Shown here: positions 47,932-57,229 of the stretch, piece after piece
How the letters are laid out: every line of letters starts with the position of its first letter
How positions within the stretch are numbered: the stretch's first letter is position 1
Assembly (NCBI RefSeq): GCF_001653235.2
Contig: NC_035791.1
Coordinates: 186,001 to 250,000 of the forward strand
Direction: 5' to 3'
From: Pochonia chlamydosporia 170
Lineage: Eukaryota > Ascomycota > Sordariomycetes > Hypocreales > Clavicipitaceae
DNA length: 64,000 nt
Program-made: the position numbers and the translations under genes
Notes under the pieces: generated by a model
Database searches by the model: none
Told to the model about the DNA's origin: nothing
The model's input: only the letters and a program-made list of their open reading frames with translations

Positions 47932-48815
47932 CTGCAATGTTTGGCAGCAGTACCTGATCATACACTACATGTCTACACGGAGGCGCGGAGTTTCTTGGAG
48001 TTTACATTGTTGAATCACACAATCGATGCATTTTGGATATATTTGTATAATAGTTAGATCCATAGTGTTCCTACCGGAAGCATTCATCTTGGAATACACA
48101 TACGTCAAGTTTGTCGTGCTGTTTTGTTGGTATGTTATTGAGGACCTGAATGGCAATGCACGGGTCTGGCCACTGTGTGTATTGTTGCACATGTCAAGTA
48201 CTGTCTGGTATCTTGGTCGACTTCGACATCCACAACACCAGACTCCAGCTCAGTAGGGCTGACTAGTCGGTGGTCAATCCGAATCTTTTGATGGGCCGGC
48301 TGGGCCGTGGGACTACATGTATTCGCCAAGGTGGGCAACGACTCTCAAACCAAATGGACTTACGGCCTCCATGGATGGCGCGCTGCGACTACTTGTTTGC
48401 CAGTCTCTCATACGATGAGACGTTTTAGACGAGATTGTTGAATGTGAATCATGTTGCCATCGAACGAAAATCCGGAAGAGTGCCGTCATACATGTCAGTT
48501 TCTCTGGTTGTAAATTTTGGAAGCAAAGCGCAGGGTCTGAGCAAAGTCGTTTGGGCTGACCTGCAGTCGAACGTTATAGCACATATTGCAAAGTGCCTCG
48601 ATAGTTGTTTCTCTGCAACATATACAGCACAGTAAAGCACTTAAGTATCTTTACATAGAGGCTTATCGACATTGCGTCGATTTTCTGCGATTGCCAAGAC
48701 ATAATGCACTGGACAATCTTCAGTTGGCAACCTAGTCAGGACACTTTCCGCCAGGCCAACCGCCCCATGTTGTTGGATGGCGTCGGCTGGATGAGGGCTA
48801 ACGATGGGCAAATGC

Positions 48816-48848
<33 letters not shown>

Positions 48849-49199
48849 ACGGTGGAAGTCTTTGCAACTCATTCTCCCATTACTAATTACTTAATTGCCG
48901 TCTGGAGAGCCGTGGCTGCTAGATGGTCTCGTGTTTAAAGTTGTTGCCAATCTGCGCCCTTCCAGATGTTGTCCAACAGCCGGAGTCTAGTGGGGCGGTC
49001 CATGTTCGGCGTTTCCAGGTTCTTAAACCGAAAGAAGCCAGCTTTTCCTCTCGTCAACCATATACGCATATAAGGACGGACTGCTAACAGTTTCTTGCTT
49101 CGACGGCACTATAGTGGCATATGGTTTCTTGCCTAAGTCTTACTTGATCCCTGAAACAAGAAGTGTAGCAAGAAGTCCACGTTTCTCCGACAACTAGCT
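47932..49199. other. Intergenic region with poly(A) tract
   Basis: No gene recognised. The only marked structure is the 31-bp A run (listed separately). Short frames at 48435-48635 and neighbours lack features. Confidence 0.55.
48817..48847 (+). repeat. 31-bp poly(A) run
   Basis: Thirty-one consecutive A on the plus strand, far longer than any other homopolymer in the non-RIP part of the window. It could be a plain mononucleotide microsatellite or the tail of a retroposed RNA, but no coding sequence or clear target-site duplication flanks it. Confidence 0.97.
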
Positions 49200-50069
49200 A
49201 TGAGGATCGGGTTTCTTGGTCTGGGCAGAATGGGCACGCCCATGGCCATGAATCTCTCCAAATATTACCCAACAACAGTTTGGAATCGAAGCGCTTCGAA
49301 ATATCCGGCATTGGTAGCAGCCGGAGCGGTTGTTGGTGAAACTCCAGCCAGAGTTGCTGAACAGTCTGACCTCATCTTTACTATGCTATTTGATGGAGCT
49401 GCCATACAATCCGTATTTGACGAGAGCTTCAGAAAGGCACTCAAGGACAAGACGATTATCAACACGAGCTCGGTATCTGTAGAGTACAGTGAAGCGCTCT
49501 CCAGACAAATCACTGCAGCTGGAGGAAGTTTCATGGAAATGCCCGTAAGTGGAAGCAAGGTACCGGCTGAACAAGGCAAGCTGGTTGGAATGATGGCGGG
49601 TGACCGAGCTATTTGTGAGCGAGCTAGGCGTTTCGTAGAGCCGCTTACGAGTGCTGCAATCTACTGCGGCCCAATTGGTTCGGGTTTGAGGATGAAGTAT
49701 GCCATCAACGCGTATTTGGTTACAATGACGGTAGGACTTGCAGAATCTGTGAGTCTGGCTCAAGCCCAGGGCCTTGACTTGGATGCATTCTCCCAAGTAT
49801 TAGCGGCTGGCCCGCTGGCATCTGCATATTCCAAATTGAAGATGGACAAGATTTTGGCCCAAGACTGGTCGGCACAGGCGGCAATCAAGGACTGTTACAA
49901 CAGCACAAAACTCATTCAGGCAGCGGCCAAAGAGGCAAACACACAGTCGCCACTGGTTCAGCTGTGTGGTGAGCTGTACAGCCAGGCAAATGATCTTGGG
50001 ATGGCCGAGGATGACATGATTTCAGTATTCAGGATATTATGCGAGCTGTCTGCAAAGGAACAGCGCTAG
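49200..50069 (+). CDS. Beta-hydroxyacid dehydrogenase (3-hydroxyisobutyrate dehydrogenase-like)
   Basis: A single exon of 289 residues, the standard length of the family. The N-terminal Rossmann motif is GFLGLGRMGTPMA; a substrate-binding signature follows (MEMPVSGSKVPAEQGKL). Catalytic Lys166 lies in GLRMKYAINAYL, and the all-helical C-terminal domain follows. Asn30-Arg31 after strand 2 (TVWNRS) suggests NADP preference. The family oxidises or reduces 3-hydroxy acids such as 3-hydroxyisobutyrate or tartronate semialdehyde; the true substrate is unknown. It is convergent with the epoxide hydrolase, stops 69 bp apart. No mitochondrial presequence is seen, so the product is probably cytosolic. 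Confidence 0.92.
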   Translation: MRIGFLGLGRMGTPMAMNLSKYYPTTVWNRSASKYPALVAAGAVVGETPARVAEQSDLIFTMLFDGAAIQSVFDESFRKALKDKTIINTSSVSVEYSEALSRQITAAGGSFMEMPVSGSKVPAEQGKLVGMMAGDRAICERARRFVEPLTSAAIYCGPIGSGLRMKYAINAYLVTMTVGLAESVSLAQAQGLDLDAFSQVLAAGPLASAYSKLKMDKILAQDWSAQAAIKDCYNSTKLIQAAAKEANTQSPLVQLCGELYSQANDLGMAEDDMISVFRILCELSAKEQR

Positions 50070-50138
50070 CAGCCAGCCAAATCTCGACCAGACAAGCCCA
50101 CATGATTGATATATTCACTAGATGCAAGAAAAAGAAGA

Positions 50139-51471
50139 CTACAAGTTCTCCGTCATGGCCTCTACAACAAAATGAGCACCGCCGCCTTCCCCAAACATGG
50201 ACTGCAAATCTGCCGCAAAGAGCTCGGGCTCTTCGTATGCCGCAAAATGACCGCCGTGGGTGTGGCTTGCTTCGTATACTACGGGACCTAAACATTTACC
50301 CCACGACCTTGGGACCGCAAACAAGTCCTTTGGGAAATAGGATATCCCTAACGGGACTGATGGTATGTACCGCACACCTCTAAAGGACATCTCGAGTGAG
50401 TGATATGCCTCGAAGTAGATGCGGAGGCTTGCTGCTGGCCCTGCGGTAGAGAATTGATAGACGGAAACCCAGGTCAAAATCTCGTCCTCAGTCCACGCGT
50501 AGCTGTCGGTCCAATCGTGAAGCTTTTCATATATCCAACCCAGCAGGGCCACAGGCGAGTCAGCAAGGCACAACCCAAGCGTTGATGGCCTTGTGTTCTG
50601 CTGTATCATGTAACCTGAGCCTTCGGTGAAGTACCATAATGTTCGGGCAAGTCCTTGTTTTTCCACCGAGGAGTATTGCTTGAGAAAGTACTGAATGCCA
50701 AACCACAAAGATTTCCTCGGAGGGGGCCTAACGCATGGGAAATTGATATGTGATGCCAGACAGTGCTTGGGGTAGTGCAAGCTGATGAGACGAGTGATGA
50801 AGAATCCCCAGTCGCCACCTTGTGTCACTGTGAAGTAGTAAGCAATGGTCCAGCCTCCTCGTATTCTACTCCAGAAGAATTCGTACCATAGGTGTCATAG
50901 CCCAAACGGAGCATTACCTTATGCATGCACTCGGCATACTGTTTAACGGCAAATCCTCGTTGTCGTACTTGTTGAGAGAATCCGAAATTGGGCAGTGATG
51001 GCGCGACGACGTGAAAGGCCTGTCCCTGCCGAGGCTCTGTAAGCAGGGGGAGGATCTTGGTGACTTCTAGAAAGCTTCCCGGCCCTAAAGTCGTATCAGT
51101 CAGAAAACGTCTCTGACAGCTCGTTTGGATGCCAAAATGCACTCACATCCATGAACAAATAACAGCGGAATGGCATTTGGCTGGGAGCTTCGTTGGTGGA
51201 TGAAGTGAATGGCCAGCTCATCAAATCCGTCAACGGAAATACCAGTCATATAATGCGGCAATTTGTTCAATTTTTCTTCTTGCTTTCTCCAGTCAAATCT
51301 GTCTTCCCAGTATTTGGCCAGGCGCTTCACGTCTTTGCGTGCCGCTCCGTAATTCCAGTCATCGGAGAAGTCTACCTGGTCGGGATAAGCAGCTTTGGCC
51401 AACCTTGCCTTCAGTGCGGCAATCGCGGAGTCTGGAACCGCAATTTTGAAGGGTTTAATCTCAGGAGACAT
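50139..51471 (-). CDS. Epoxide hydrolase (alpha/beta-hydrolase, EHN type)
   Basis: Three exons (51471-51147, 51084-50887, 50827-50139; introns 62 and 59 bp) encode 403 residues, typical of microsomal-type epoxide hydrolases. The N-terminal EHN domain has FKIAVPDSAIAALKARLAKA and the WRKQEEKLNKLPHY phrase. The oxyanion-hole motif HGWPGSF spans intron 1, and the nucleophile Asp180 lies in TQGGDWG just after intron 2. The C-terminal catalytic His is in THGGHFAAYEEP (about residue 368). It should open epoxides to vicinal diols. The start at 51471 places MSPEIKPFKI first; an in-frame Met 17 codons upstream is less likely. It is divergent from the Zn2Cys6 gene at 52365. Confidence 0.92.
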
Positions 51472-52364
51472 GCTTGTGGTTCTTGAATGGTGCGGATTCC
51501 GAGGGCGTCGCTGTGCACACACGTCACCACCCAGATGGAGGTTAGAATGAGTGAAGTCTGGTCAGTCATAATGTCGTGAAGGTTGAACATTGCAACGTGC
51601 GGATTGACGCGACGAGCACAGGCGTCTGGTCGGAGTAACGGCACATCTCAACGGCCCGAAATACTCGCGAAACCGTCAGGTTCAACCATGAAATAATAAA
51701 TGCGAGGAGGATGTAATGTCATCAAGTAACATGCGCGTGTACGTAGAAGAATTGACATTTTCTGCTTTCAATGTTTTGGGCTGACTCCATGAATCTACAA
51801 TGGGTTGCAATTTCAGCAAGTGTCCAGTAGCATCAAATAAAGGACAAAACAAGCTTGAAGATGCACGTGCTGGGATACCCCGTTTGGCGATTTGATCATT
51901 TGTCGAGTGTCTGGTCTAATGGTTGTCAACCTGCTTGGTGTTACTAGCTGCTGCGCCTCAGCGCTCTACCACAGGCATGCAAGGAAGGACATGGAACTGT
52001 CTTTAGTAGATACCTAGGTGGACTTCAATGTTGACTTCAACCCTGTCCGGTCGGGTCGAAGGAGGTTGTTGATGCGGCAGTTGAGCCAGTTGAGTCCGAA
52101 GAACCCGAGGGGCCACGGCGGCTTTTGCAATCAATTGATGTCTTGGCGGGTTTTGTAGCCAAAACAGGACTAGTCTGGGTCAAATGTTGCCGGGGACTTG
52201 CAGTCGACGGTCTGGTTGGTCTGGTCCTTTCATTCCATGCCGACATCAGGCCGGTGAAGCGTACCATGCAGTATTCAAGGTTTCCTTCATCAAGGCGACA
52301 GCAATGCTGTCAGTCAAAGTCCCTCCCTTCAACAACAAGAATCGCACAAGCTCGAGCATAGAGC
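51472..52364. promoter_or_regulatory. Divergent promoter region between epoxide hydrolase and Zn2Cys6 regulator
   Basis: The epoxide hydrolase and the regulator start in opposite directions from this 0.9-kb gap. TCTGGTC words occur at 51556-51567, 51622-51633, 51907-51920 and twice at 52209-52228. Shared control of the two genes is an inference from layout. Confidence 0.45.
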
Positions 52365-54114
52365 ATGAAGATCAGACAGCGCAGCATCTGCCATACATGT
52401 AGAGCACGCAAACTTGCTGTATGTAGCTACTCCTTCAACCCCCCGGCATATTGCGCTCTGACAGAGCGCTCAAATGTTTTTAGTGCGATGGACAGACCCC
52501 GTCATGTTCTCAGTGTCTAAAAAGCCGCCGGAAGTGTGGTGGCTATCGGTATGACCTGATATTTGCGCAACCGGTAACGACTACGAACCCAAGCATGAAC
52601 ACGAAGCTTGCATCCGCGAAAGCGTCACCGAGGAGACGGGTTGAGCAATCACGCCTGGCCAAAGGACCACAAACATTTTTGTCAACTCCTAGTCCTGACC
52701 GGCCTCTTTCGTGGCCAATGAAGGACATCCTGTCCTTGGTGATTCAAAGTTTTATACCAGCACAAAACACCGTCAATGTTCAACCCAAAGGGCCCATAAC
52801 CTACCCCAGAATATGTGGCTCGTGGATAGAAGCAGTGCCTGACCTTACAACCACTGGACCACATGGGAGAGCGCTCTCATCTTCTATCAAAGCATTCGCA
52901 GTAGCAATTACGGCCTACGACAGACCCGATGGGGCTCCTACCGTTGATGCATTAAGAGCTCATGGCTTTGCCCTCAATTCCCTGCAACGCGCTTTAACTA
53001 ATTGCAACAAGGACGGCCCAAATGAACTTTCGGCCGCCATCATGTTTCTGTTCCTATCAGAGGTATGTTGATACATAACATTGAACTCCCCACCCCTACA
53101 AATCCTGACCTGACCCATATCATTGTCCCCCAAAAAGATTCTTTTGCCTTCAAACAACAGTTCTGGTGTTCATGTGGCAGGACTTTCGCACCTCATGCAG
53201 TCCAAGGGACCACATTATTACATCTCTGGAATTGCCCACAAGATTTTTGTCGGAGCTCGGCCTTCTCTGGTTAGTTTCCGCAGACCTCTGCTCCTGAAGT
53301 CCCATGCTGATATGTGGAAAAGATCATACAATCCATATGCAACCGCAAATCGTTTTTCTTGGGAACCCCGGAGTGGTGCACCATTCCATTTCGTAGTGTA
53401 TCGCCAGACCCTCTCCAGAGTCTCATGTCTGTAGGGGCTTCCATACCAGCGGCACTGGAAACAATTGATCGAATTTCAGCTACCTCAACATCTTGTCAAG
53501 TTCTAGTATGTATGGACATACTTCTGCATATCATACGACAGCTCAATTCCTGGTGTCATTCATACTCGACAACACTTCGTCATCAACATGCCTTTGATTA
53601 TGTTGAGTCTGTGTCGTCCAAAGACATATGGTACCCTGATATTACGGTGGCCAATAGTCTCACTCACTTCTGGGCATTCTGGCTCATTTGCGCGATATAT
53701 GTACGAAGGCTGGGCTTTAACCTTGGCTGGCCGAGACATTTTGCGGATGAACTTTTGGGACAAGAACAAGTCATAAGAGCTAGGTCATATTCCATTATGA
53801 ATAGTGTACCATATCTAACACAAGAGCATTTGAAACTGTACGGCGCTACGTCCCTGAGCCTTCCAGTCAAGGTCGCATACGAGTACTTCCAACAAGCTGG
53901 AGATCCCAATTCCATAGCGCTTTGCGACAGTGCAATCCGACATATTGACCACAGGGGGCACTTTTATCTCAATACCTTCCTTAAATCCGACATGACAGTC
54001 CTACAACTCCTCCCTCGCATATCCCAGTGCAAGAGCCAGGAGCAGCAAAACTTCAAAGACGACACGTCGGCTAAGTTGTGGCCCTCCGGCTCGCCGAGCC
54101 TAGCCGGCATCTAA
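52365..54114 (+). CDS. Zn2Cys6 transcription factor with fungal-specific C-terminal domain
   Basis: Four exons (52365-52418, 52484-53062, 53138-53269, 53323-54114) encode 518 residues. The Zn2Cys6 cluster sits at the very N-terminus and is split by intron 1: CHTCRARKLA then CDGQTPSCSQCLKSRRKCGGY, giving all six cysteines with normal spacing. The rest is the weakly conserved helical fungal regulator domain (FLFLSE-ILLPSNNSSGVHVAGL, TPEWCTIPF, CMDILLHIIRQLNSW). It is predicted to act as a nuclear DNA-binding regulator. It starts opposite the epoxide hydrolase and ends 10 bp from the convergent metallo-hydrolase, so it is the likely local regulator. Exons 1-2 are easily missed because the first is only 54 bp. 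Confidence 0.87.
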
Positions 54115-54124
54115 ATCGATCGAA

Positions 54125-54904
54125 TCAGAAAATCTTGGTTCTTTTGCCGGGCTCTAGCCAGGTAATCTTGTCCTTGATATTCTCTGCTTCAAAAACTTTG
54201 GCGGCCTTGGAGCTATCTTCCGAGAAATGGCCCCAGCCATCGCAATGCATTGGGATGACCACATCGGGGTCTATATCTCTGATCAAGTGAACGGCTTGCG
54301 CGCCGTCCATGGTGATCTGCAGTGGAGGGTCAGTCACTGCGACGGATGCCGCGCCAAGGTTGAGCAACGCAGCCCGGATGTTGTACTTCGTTTTGATAGC
54401 CGCAAGATCCTCAATGTACACCGTATCTCCAGAGAAGTATATGCCATTTGGCTTTCCATCAGTCTGCCCAAAATTTGGACCGGAAAGAACAAATCCGATG
54501 CATTCCCCTCCGGGTAAATGCTGGCATGGAGTAGCTGTAACTTCAAACTGTACGCCACCTATGCTGAATGTAGAAGTCTCCCAGGGAGACATTCCACGAA
54601 CACCAGGACGAGGTGCGAGTTTGTCAGAACCGTCACGAGTGGTGAATACTCGACGTCCATCCAACAATTGACGGCCGATTTCATCCAAATTGTCCGGGTG
54701 ATCTTCGTGAGAGAGCATCACGGCGTCTATGACGGGGAGATCTGCCAAGGTCAAAGCAGGAACGGATGTGTTTTTGAGTATGACGACGCCACGATCCCAC
54801 TCTGTCCCGGCTGGAGAAAAGAAGGGATCAGTGATGAAATTGATGCCATCAATATCCAGAATGGCAGTAGCAGTGCCAATAAAAGTGATATGTAAAGAAG
54901 CCAT
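54125..54904 (-). CDS. Metallo-beta-lactamase-fold hydrolase (UlaG-like)
   Basis: A single exon of 259 residues. It starts with the beta-strand/metal motif HITFIGTATAILDIDGINFITDPFF and has the metal-binding sequence SHEDHPDNLDE (residues 65-75), a family variant of HxHxDH. GIYFSGDTVY supplies the bridging Asp, and VIPMHCDGWGHF supplies a late His. This matches the L-ascorbate-6-phosphate lactonase-like/UlaG branch, cytosolic hydrolases of lactones or phosphodiesters; the substrate is unknown. It converges with the Zn2Cys6 gene at a 10-bp gap, so the 3' untranslated regions must overlap. Confidence 0.9.
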   Translation of the reverse strand: MASLHITFIGTATAILDIDGINFITDPFFSPAGTEWDRGVVILKNTSVPALTLADLPVIDAVMLSHEDHPDNLDEIGRQLLDGRRVFTTRDGSDKLAPRPGVRGMSPWETSTFSIGGVQFEVTATPCQHLPGGECIGFVLSGPNFGQTDGKPNGIYFSGDTVYIEDLAAIKTKYNIRAALLNLGAASVAVTDPPLQITMDGAQAVHLIRDIDPDVVIPMHCDGWGHFSEDSSKAAKVFEAENIKDKITWLEPGKRTKIF

Positions 54905-55382
54905 GGTGAATTGTCAAGAAATAGTCGGTTGAAAGGAGCTGAGCGTGTAGCCTATGTGATTTCACAACTTGCGGATTTTCGACACTTTATATACTTCAAT
55001 ATGGGCGTGTGTGGCAATAATGTAACTTTGCGCATTATTAATTTGACTTCTGAAGTCTTCCTAATTGGGACACAAAACCCGAACATGTGGCGCTTTTCCT
55101 ACCTCTTCTCTCACTCGGCGGGTTATGCTGATCGAGGCTGCATTAGTGTGCCTTCAATGTACGATACTGTATATCTATCCCGTCTACTAGTAATTGTACG
55201 ATGACTGCAAACATGAAGAAGCGCTCAGGAATACTGTCAAACTTGACGCGCTGCGAGCCTTGCTCACCGCGTATTAACATTTATCACAGACTGACACATA
55301 CGGACGCATGCGAGCCAAGTGTAGCTAGCTGCTATAGCTCCATCATCATCGGATCTGAAGTTGGTCGCCCGTGGCCTTGTAA

Positions 55383-56365
55383 TTACCGCGCGATTAGCTT
55401 CTGCGCCGTAAGACCAAAACGTCTAGCCATTATGAACAGCCTGGCACTCCGCGGTACAAAGTAGTACAGGAACCACGCGATGGAAATTGAACCTCCGCTC
55501 CAGAACCACAGTGGCCGTTTCTTCTTTTGTATCATTCTGACCACGTTGCGAGCGTAGTCGTCTGTATCCATTGCCCCCTTTTGAGACAACATAACCCGCT
55601 GTAGCCAGAAATTTTCAACGGGAAGGTACCGTGAGCCCTTCGGCAGGGATGGGTTTTGTTCCCGAACTATGCGGAAATTTAGTCGTCAAATACGTTCCAG
55701 AACCCTGTTGATTTACGACTTACTTATATTACTCTTTACCCCACCAGTGATGACAGTAATAACATCAACTCTACCGAATTCATTTAGTAGTTGCATGAAG
55801 ACAAGTGGTAGTGTTAGATAGCGTACCCGAGAGGCTGGAGCTCCATCCGAAGAGAATCCCCATAGGCATGGAGTGCAGCTTTGCTCGCGTTATAAGCAGA
55901 GGAATACACCAAGGGTACAATTGGAGCGATGCTGCCAATATTAACGATACATCCTTTTGCATTTATCAACAGGTCGGAGCAAGCTTTGACCATTCTCATA
56001 ACACCAAGAACGTTGACATCAAACATTGATGCAACAACGCCATCAACATCCAGATCCAAGGCGGGCCTATGAGTAGCGGATCCTGCATTGTTGATCAAAA
56101 CATCAAGCTTCTCGTTGGTGATGGATGAGACGTTCTTGACGGCGGTTATTATCGATTCCGTTGATGTGACATCCAACTCAATGGCCACCATGCCAGGTCT
56201 TAGGAGATCGTCTATACTGGACGGTCGCCGCACAGCGCAAATAACAAAATAGCCGGCTTGATGAAGCTCAGTCGCGAGTGAACCTCCTATTCCGCCAATT
56301 CCTGCTCCTGTGACGAGCGCAGTTTTCTGGCCGGCTGTCGGGCCATGTGAAGTCTGGTTGGTCAT
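55383..56365 (-). CDS. Short-chain dehydrogenase/reductase (AYR1-like)
   Basis: Three exons (56365-55827, 55770-55724, 55666-55383; introns 56 and 57 bp) encode 289 residues. The cofactor site is TGAGIGGIGGSLA; AVRRP after strand 2 suggests NADP; NNAG, catalytic Ser in VNIGSIAP and the active pair YNASK follow. The C-terminus ends in a hydrophobic stretch (SIAWFLYYFVPRSARLFIM), as in membrane-bound 1-acyl-dihydroxyacetone-phosphate reductase and retinol-dehydrogenase-like SDRs, so lipid or terpenoid carbonyls are possible substrates. The 47-bp middle exon restores VDVITVITGGVKSNI. It lies in the same direction as the metallo-hydrolase downstream. Confidence 0.88.
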
Positions 56366-57229
56366 TCTTTTTTCTCGTTGGCGTAGCTCGTCTGAAGAGA
56401 CACGGTAGTAGCGGAGATAACTGATGGATGTTTGGTCTGATGTGCCAAGTAGGTGAACGCGAGAATAGCTTTGGCCGGATTGCTGAGCGGGTTCCGGTCA
56501 ATGTCTTGCTTTTTCTGCGTCACTGAAGGGGACCGATGATGTCTGGTAGTTGGCAGGCTCCAGGGCGGGTTTAAAGGGAATTTTGAGCCACGTTGTAATC
56601 TTTTGCTAGTTGACGTGTCAGATCAACTGATAGGAGATCAACATGTCTGGTGGTTCTGGGGTCTGCACAGAGCTTCCCCAGCTTTGATAAGTAAGCAGCC
56701 AGGTGCGGTCAAGGTCCCAGTGTATCCCAGCCATGTTGATCAAATGGTGACATGGAGACTCAGACTCGGCCCAGCACATCTGCCGAGGTAATAAATTTGA
56801 AATGGAATTTGACCTGTCGCCCCAGGACCACTTTTCCCGTTTTCGATCAGACACCAGATAACATTGAACATATTCTCCCCCCATCGCTCCATGGATGGGC
56901 TAATGACACCTAGAGGCGGTGAAATGTCCTGCAAATGTTTGGCATCAAGTAAATAGCAAGCAAGCGACGTGTTAGCCCTGGAAAAGGTGAAACATTCTGA
57001 CGACCCGGACTACATCTTGGCTGTAAATAAATTTCTTCATTTCTGCTCTACCACAAATTTACAACTGCGCACGTGAAATGTCTAGCGATACCCTTGATGA
57101 AGGAGGCTGTGTTTTACGGTACGCAGTTCAACCTCATTCTCCATCTCTATCTCGTTTGGTATCACGTATGTATACTACACACGGCGTACGTTGTGCACGA
57201 TGCCCAAATACCACTGGACGCGTCATTCT
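56366..57229. other. Intergenic region upstream of the short-chain reductase
   Basis: It contains TCTGGT words at about 56351-56363, 56431, 56537 and 56643, and otherwise no recognised gene. Both flanking genes are on the minus strand, so this holds the promoter of the reductase and the 3' end of the next regulator. Confidence 0.5.

Noticed and set aside
48641..48886. Frames with runs of Phe or Lys
   Set aside because: They translate the poly(A) run and have no other content.
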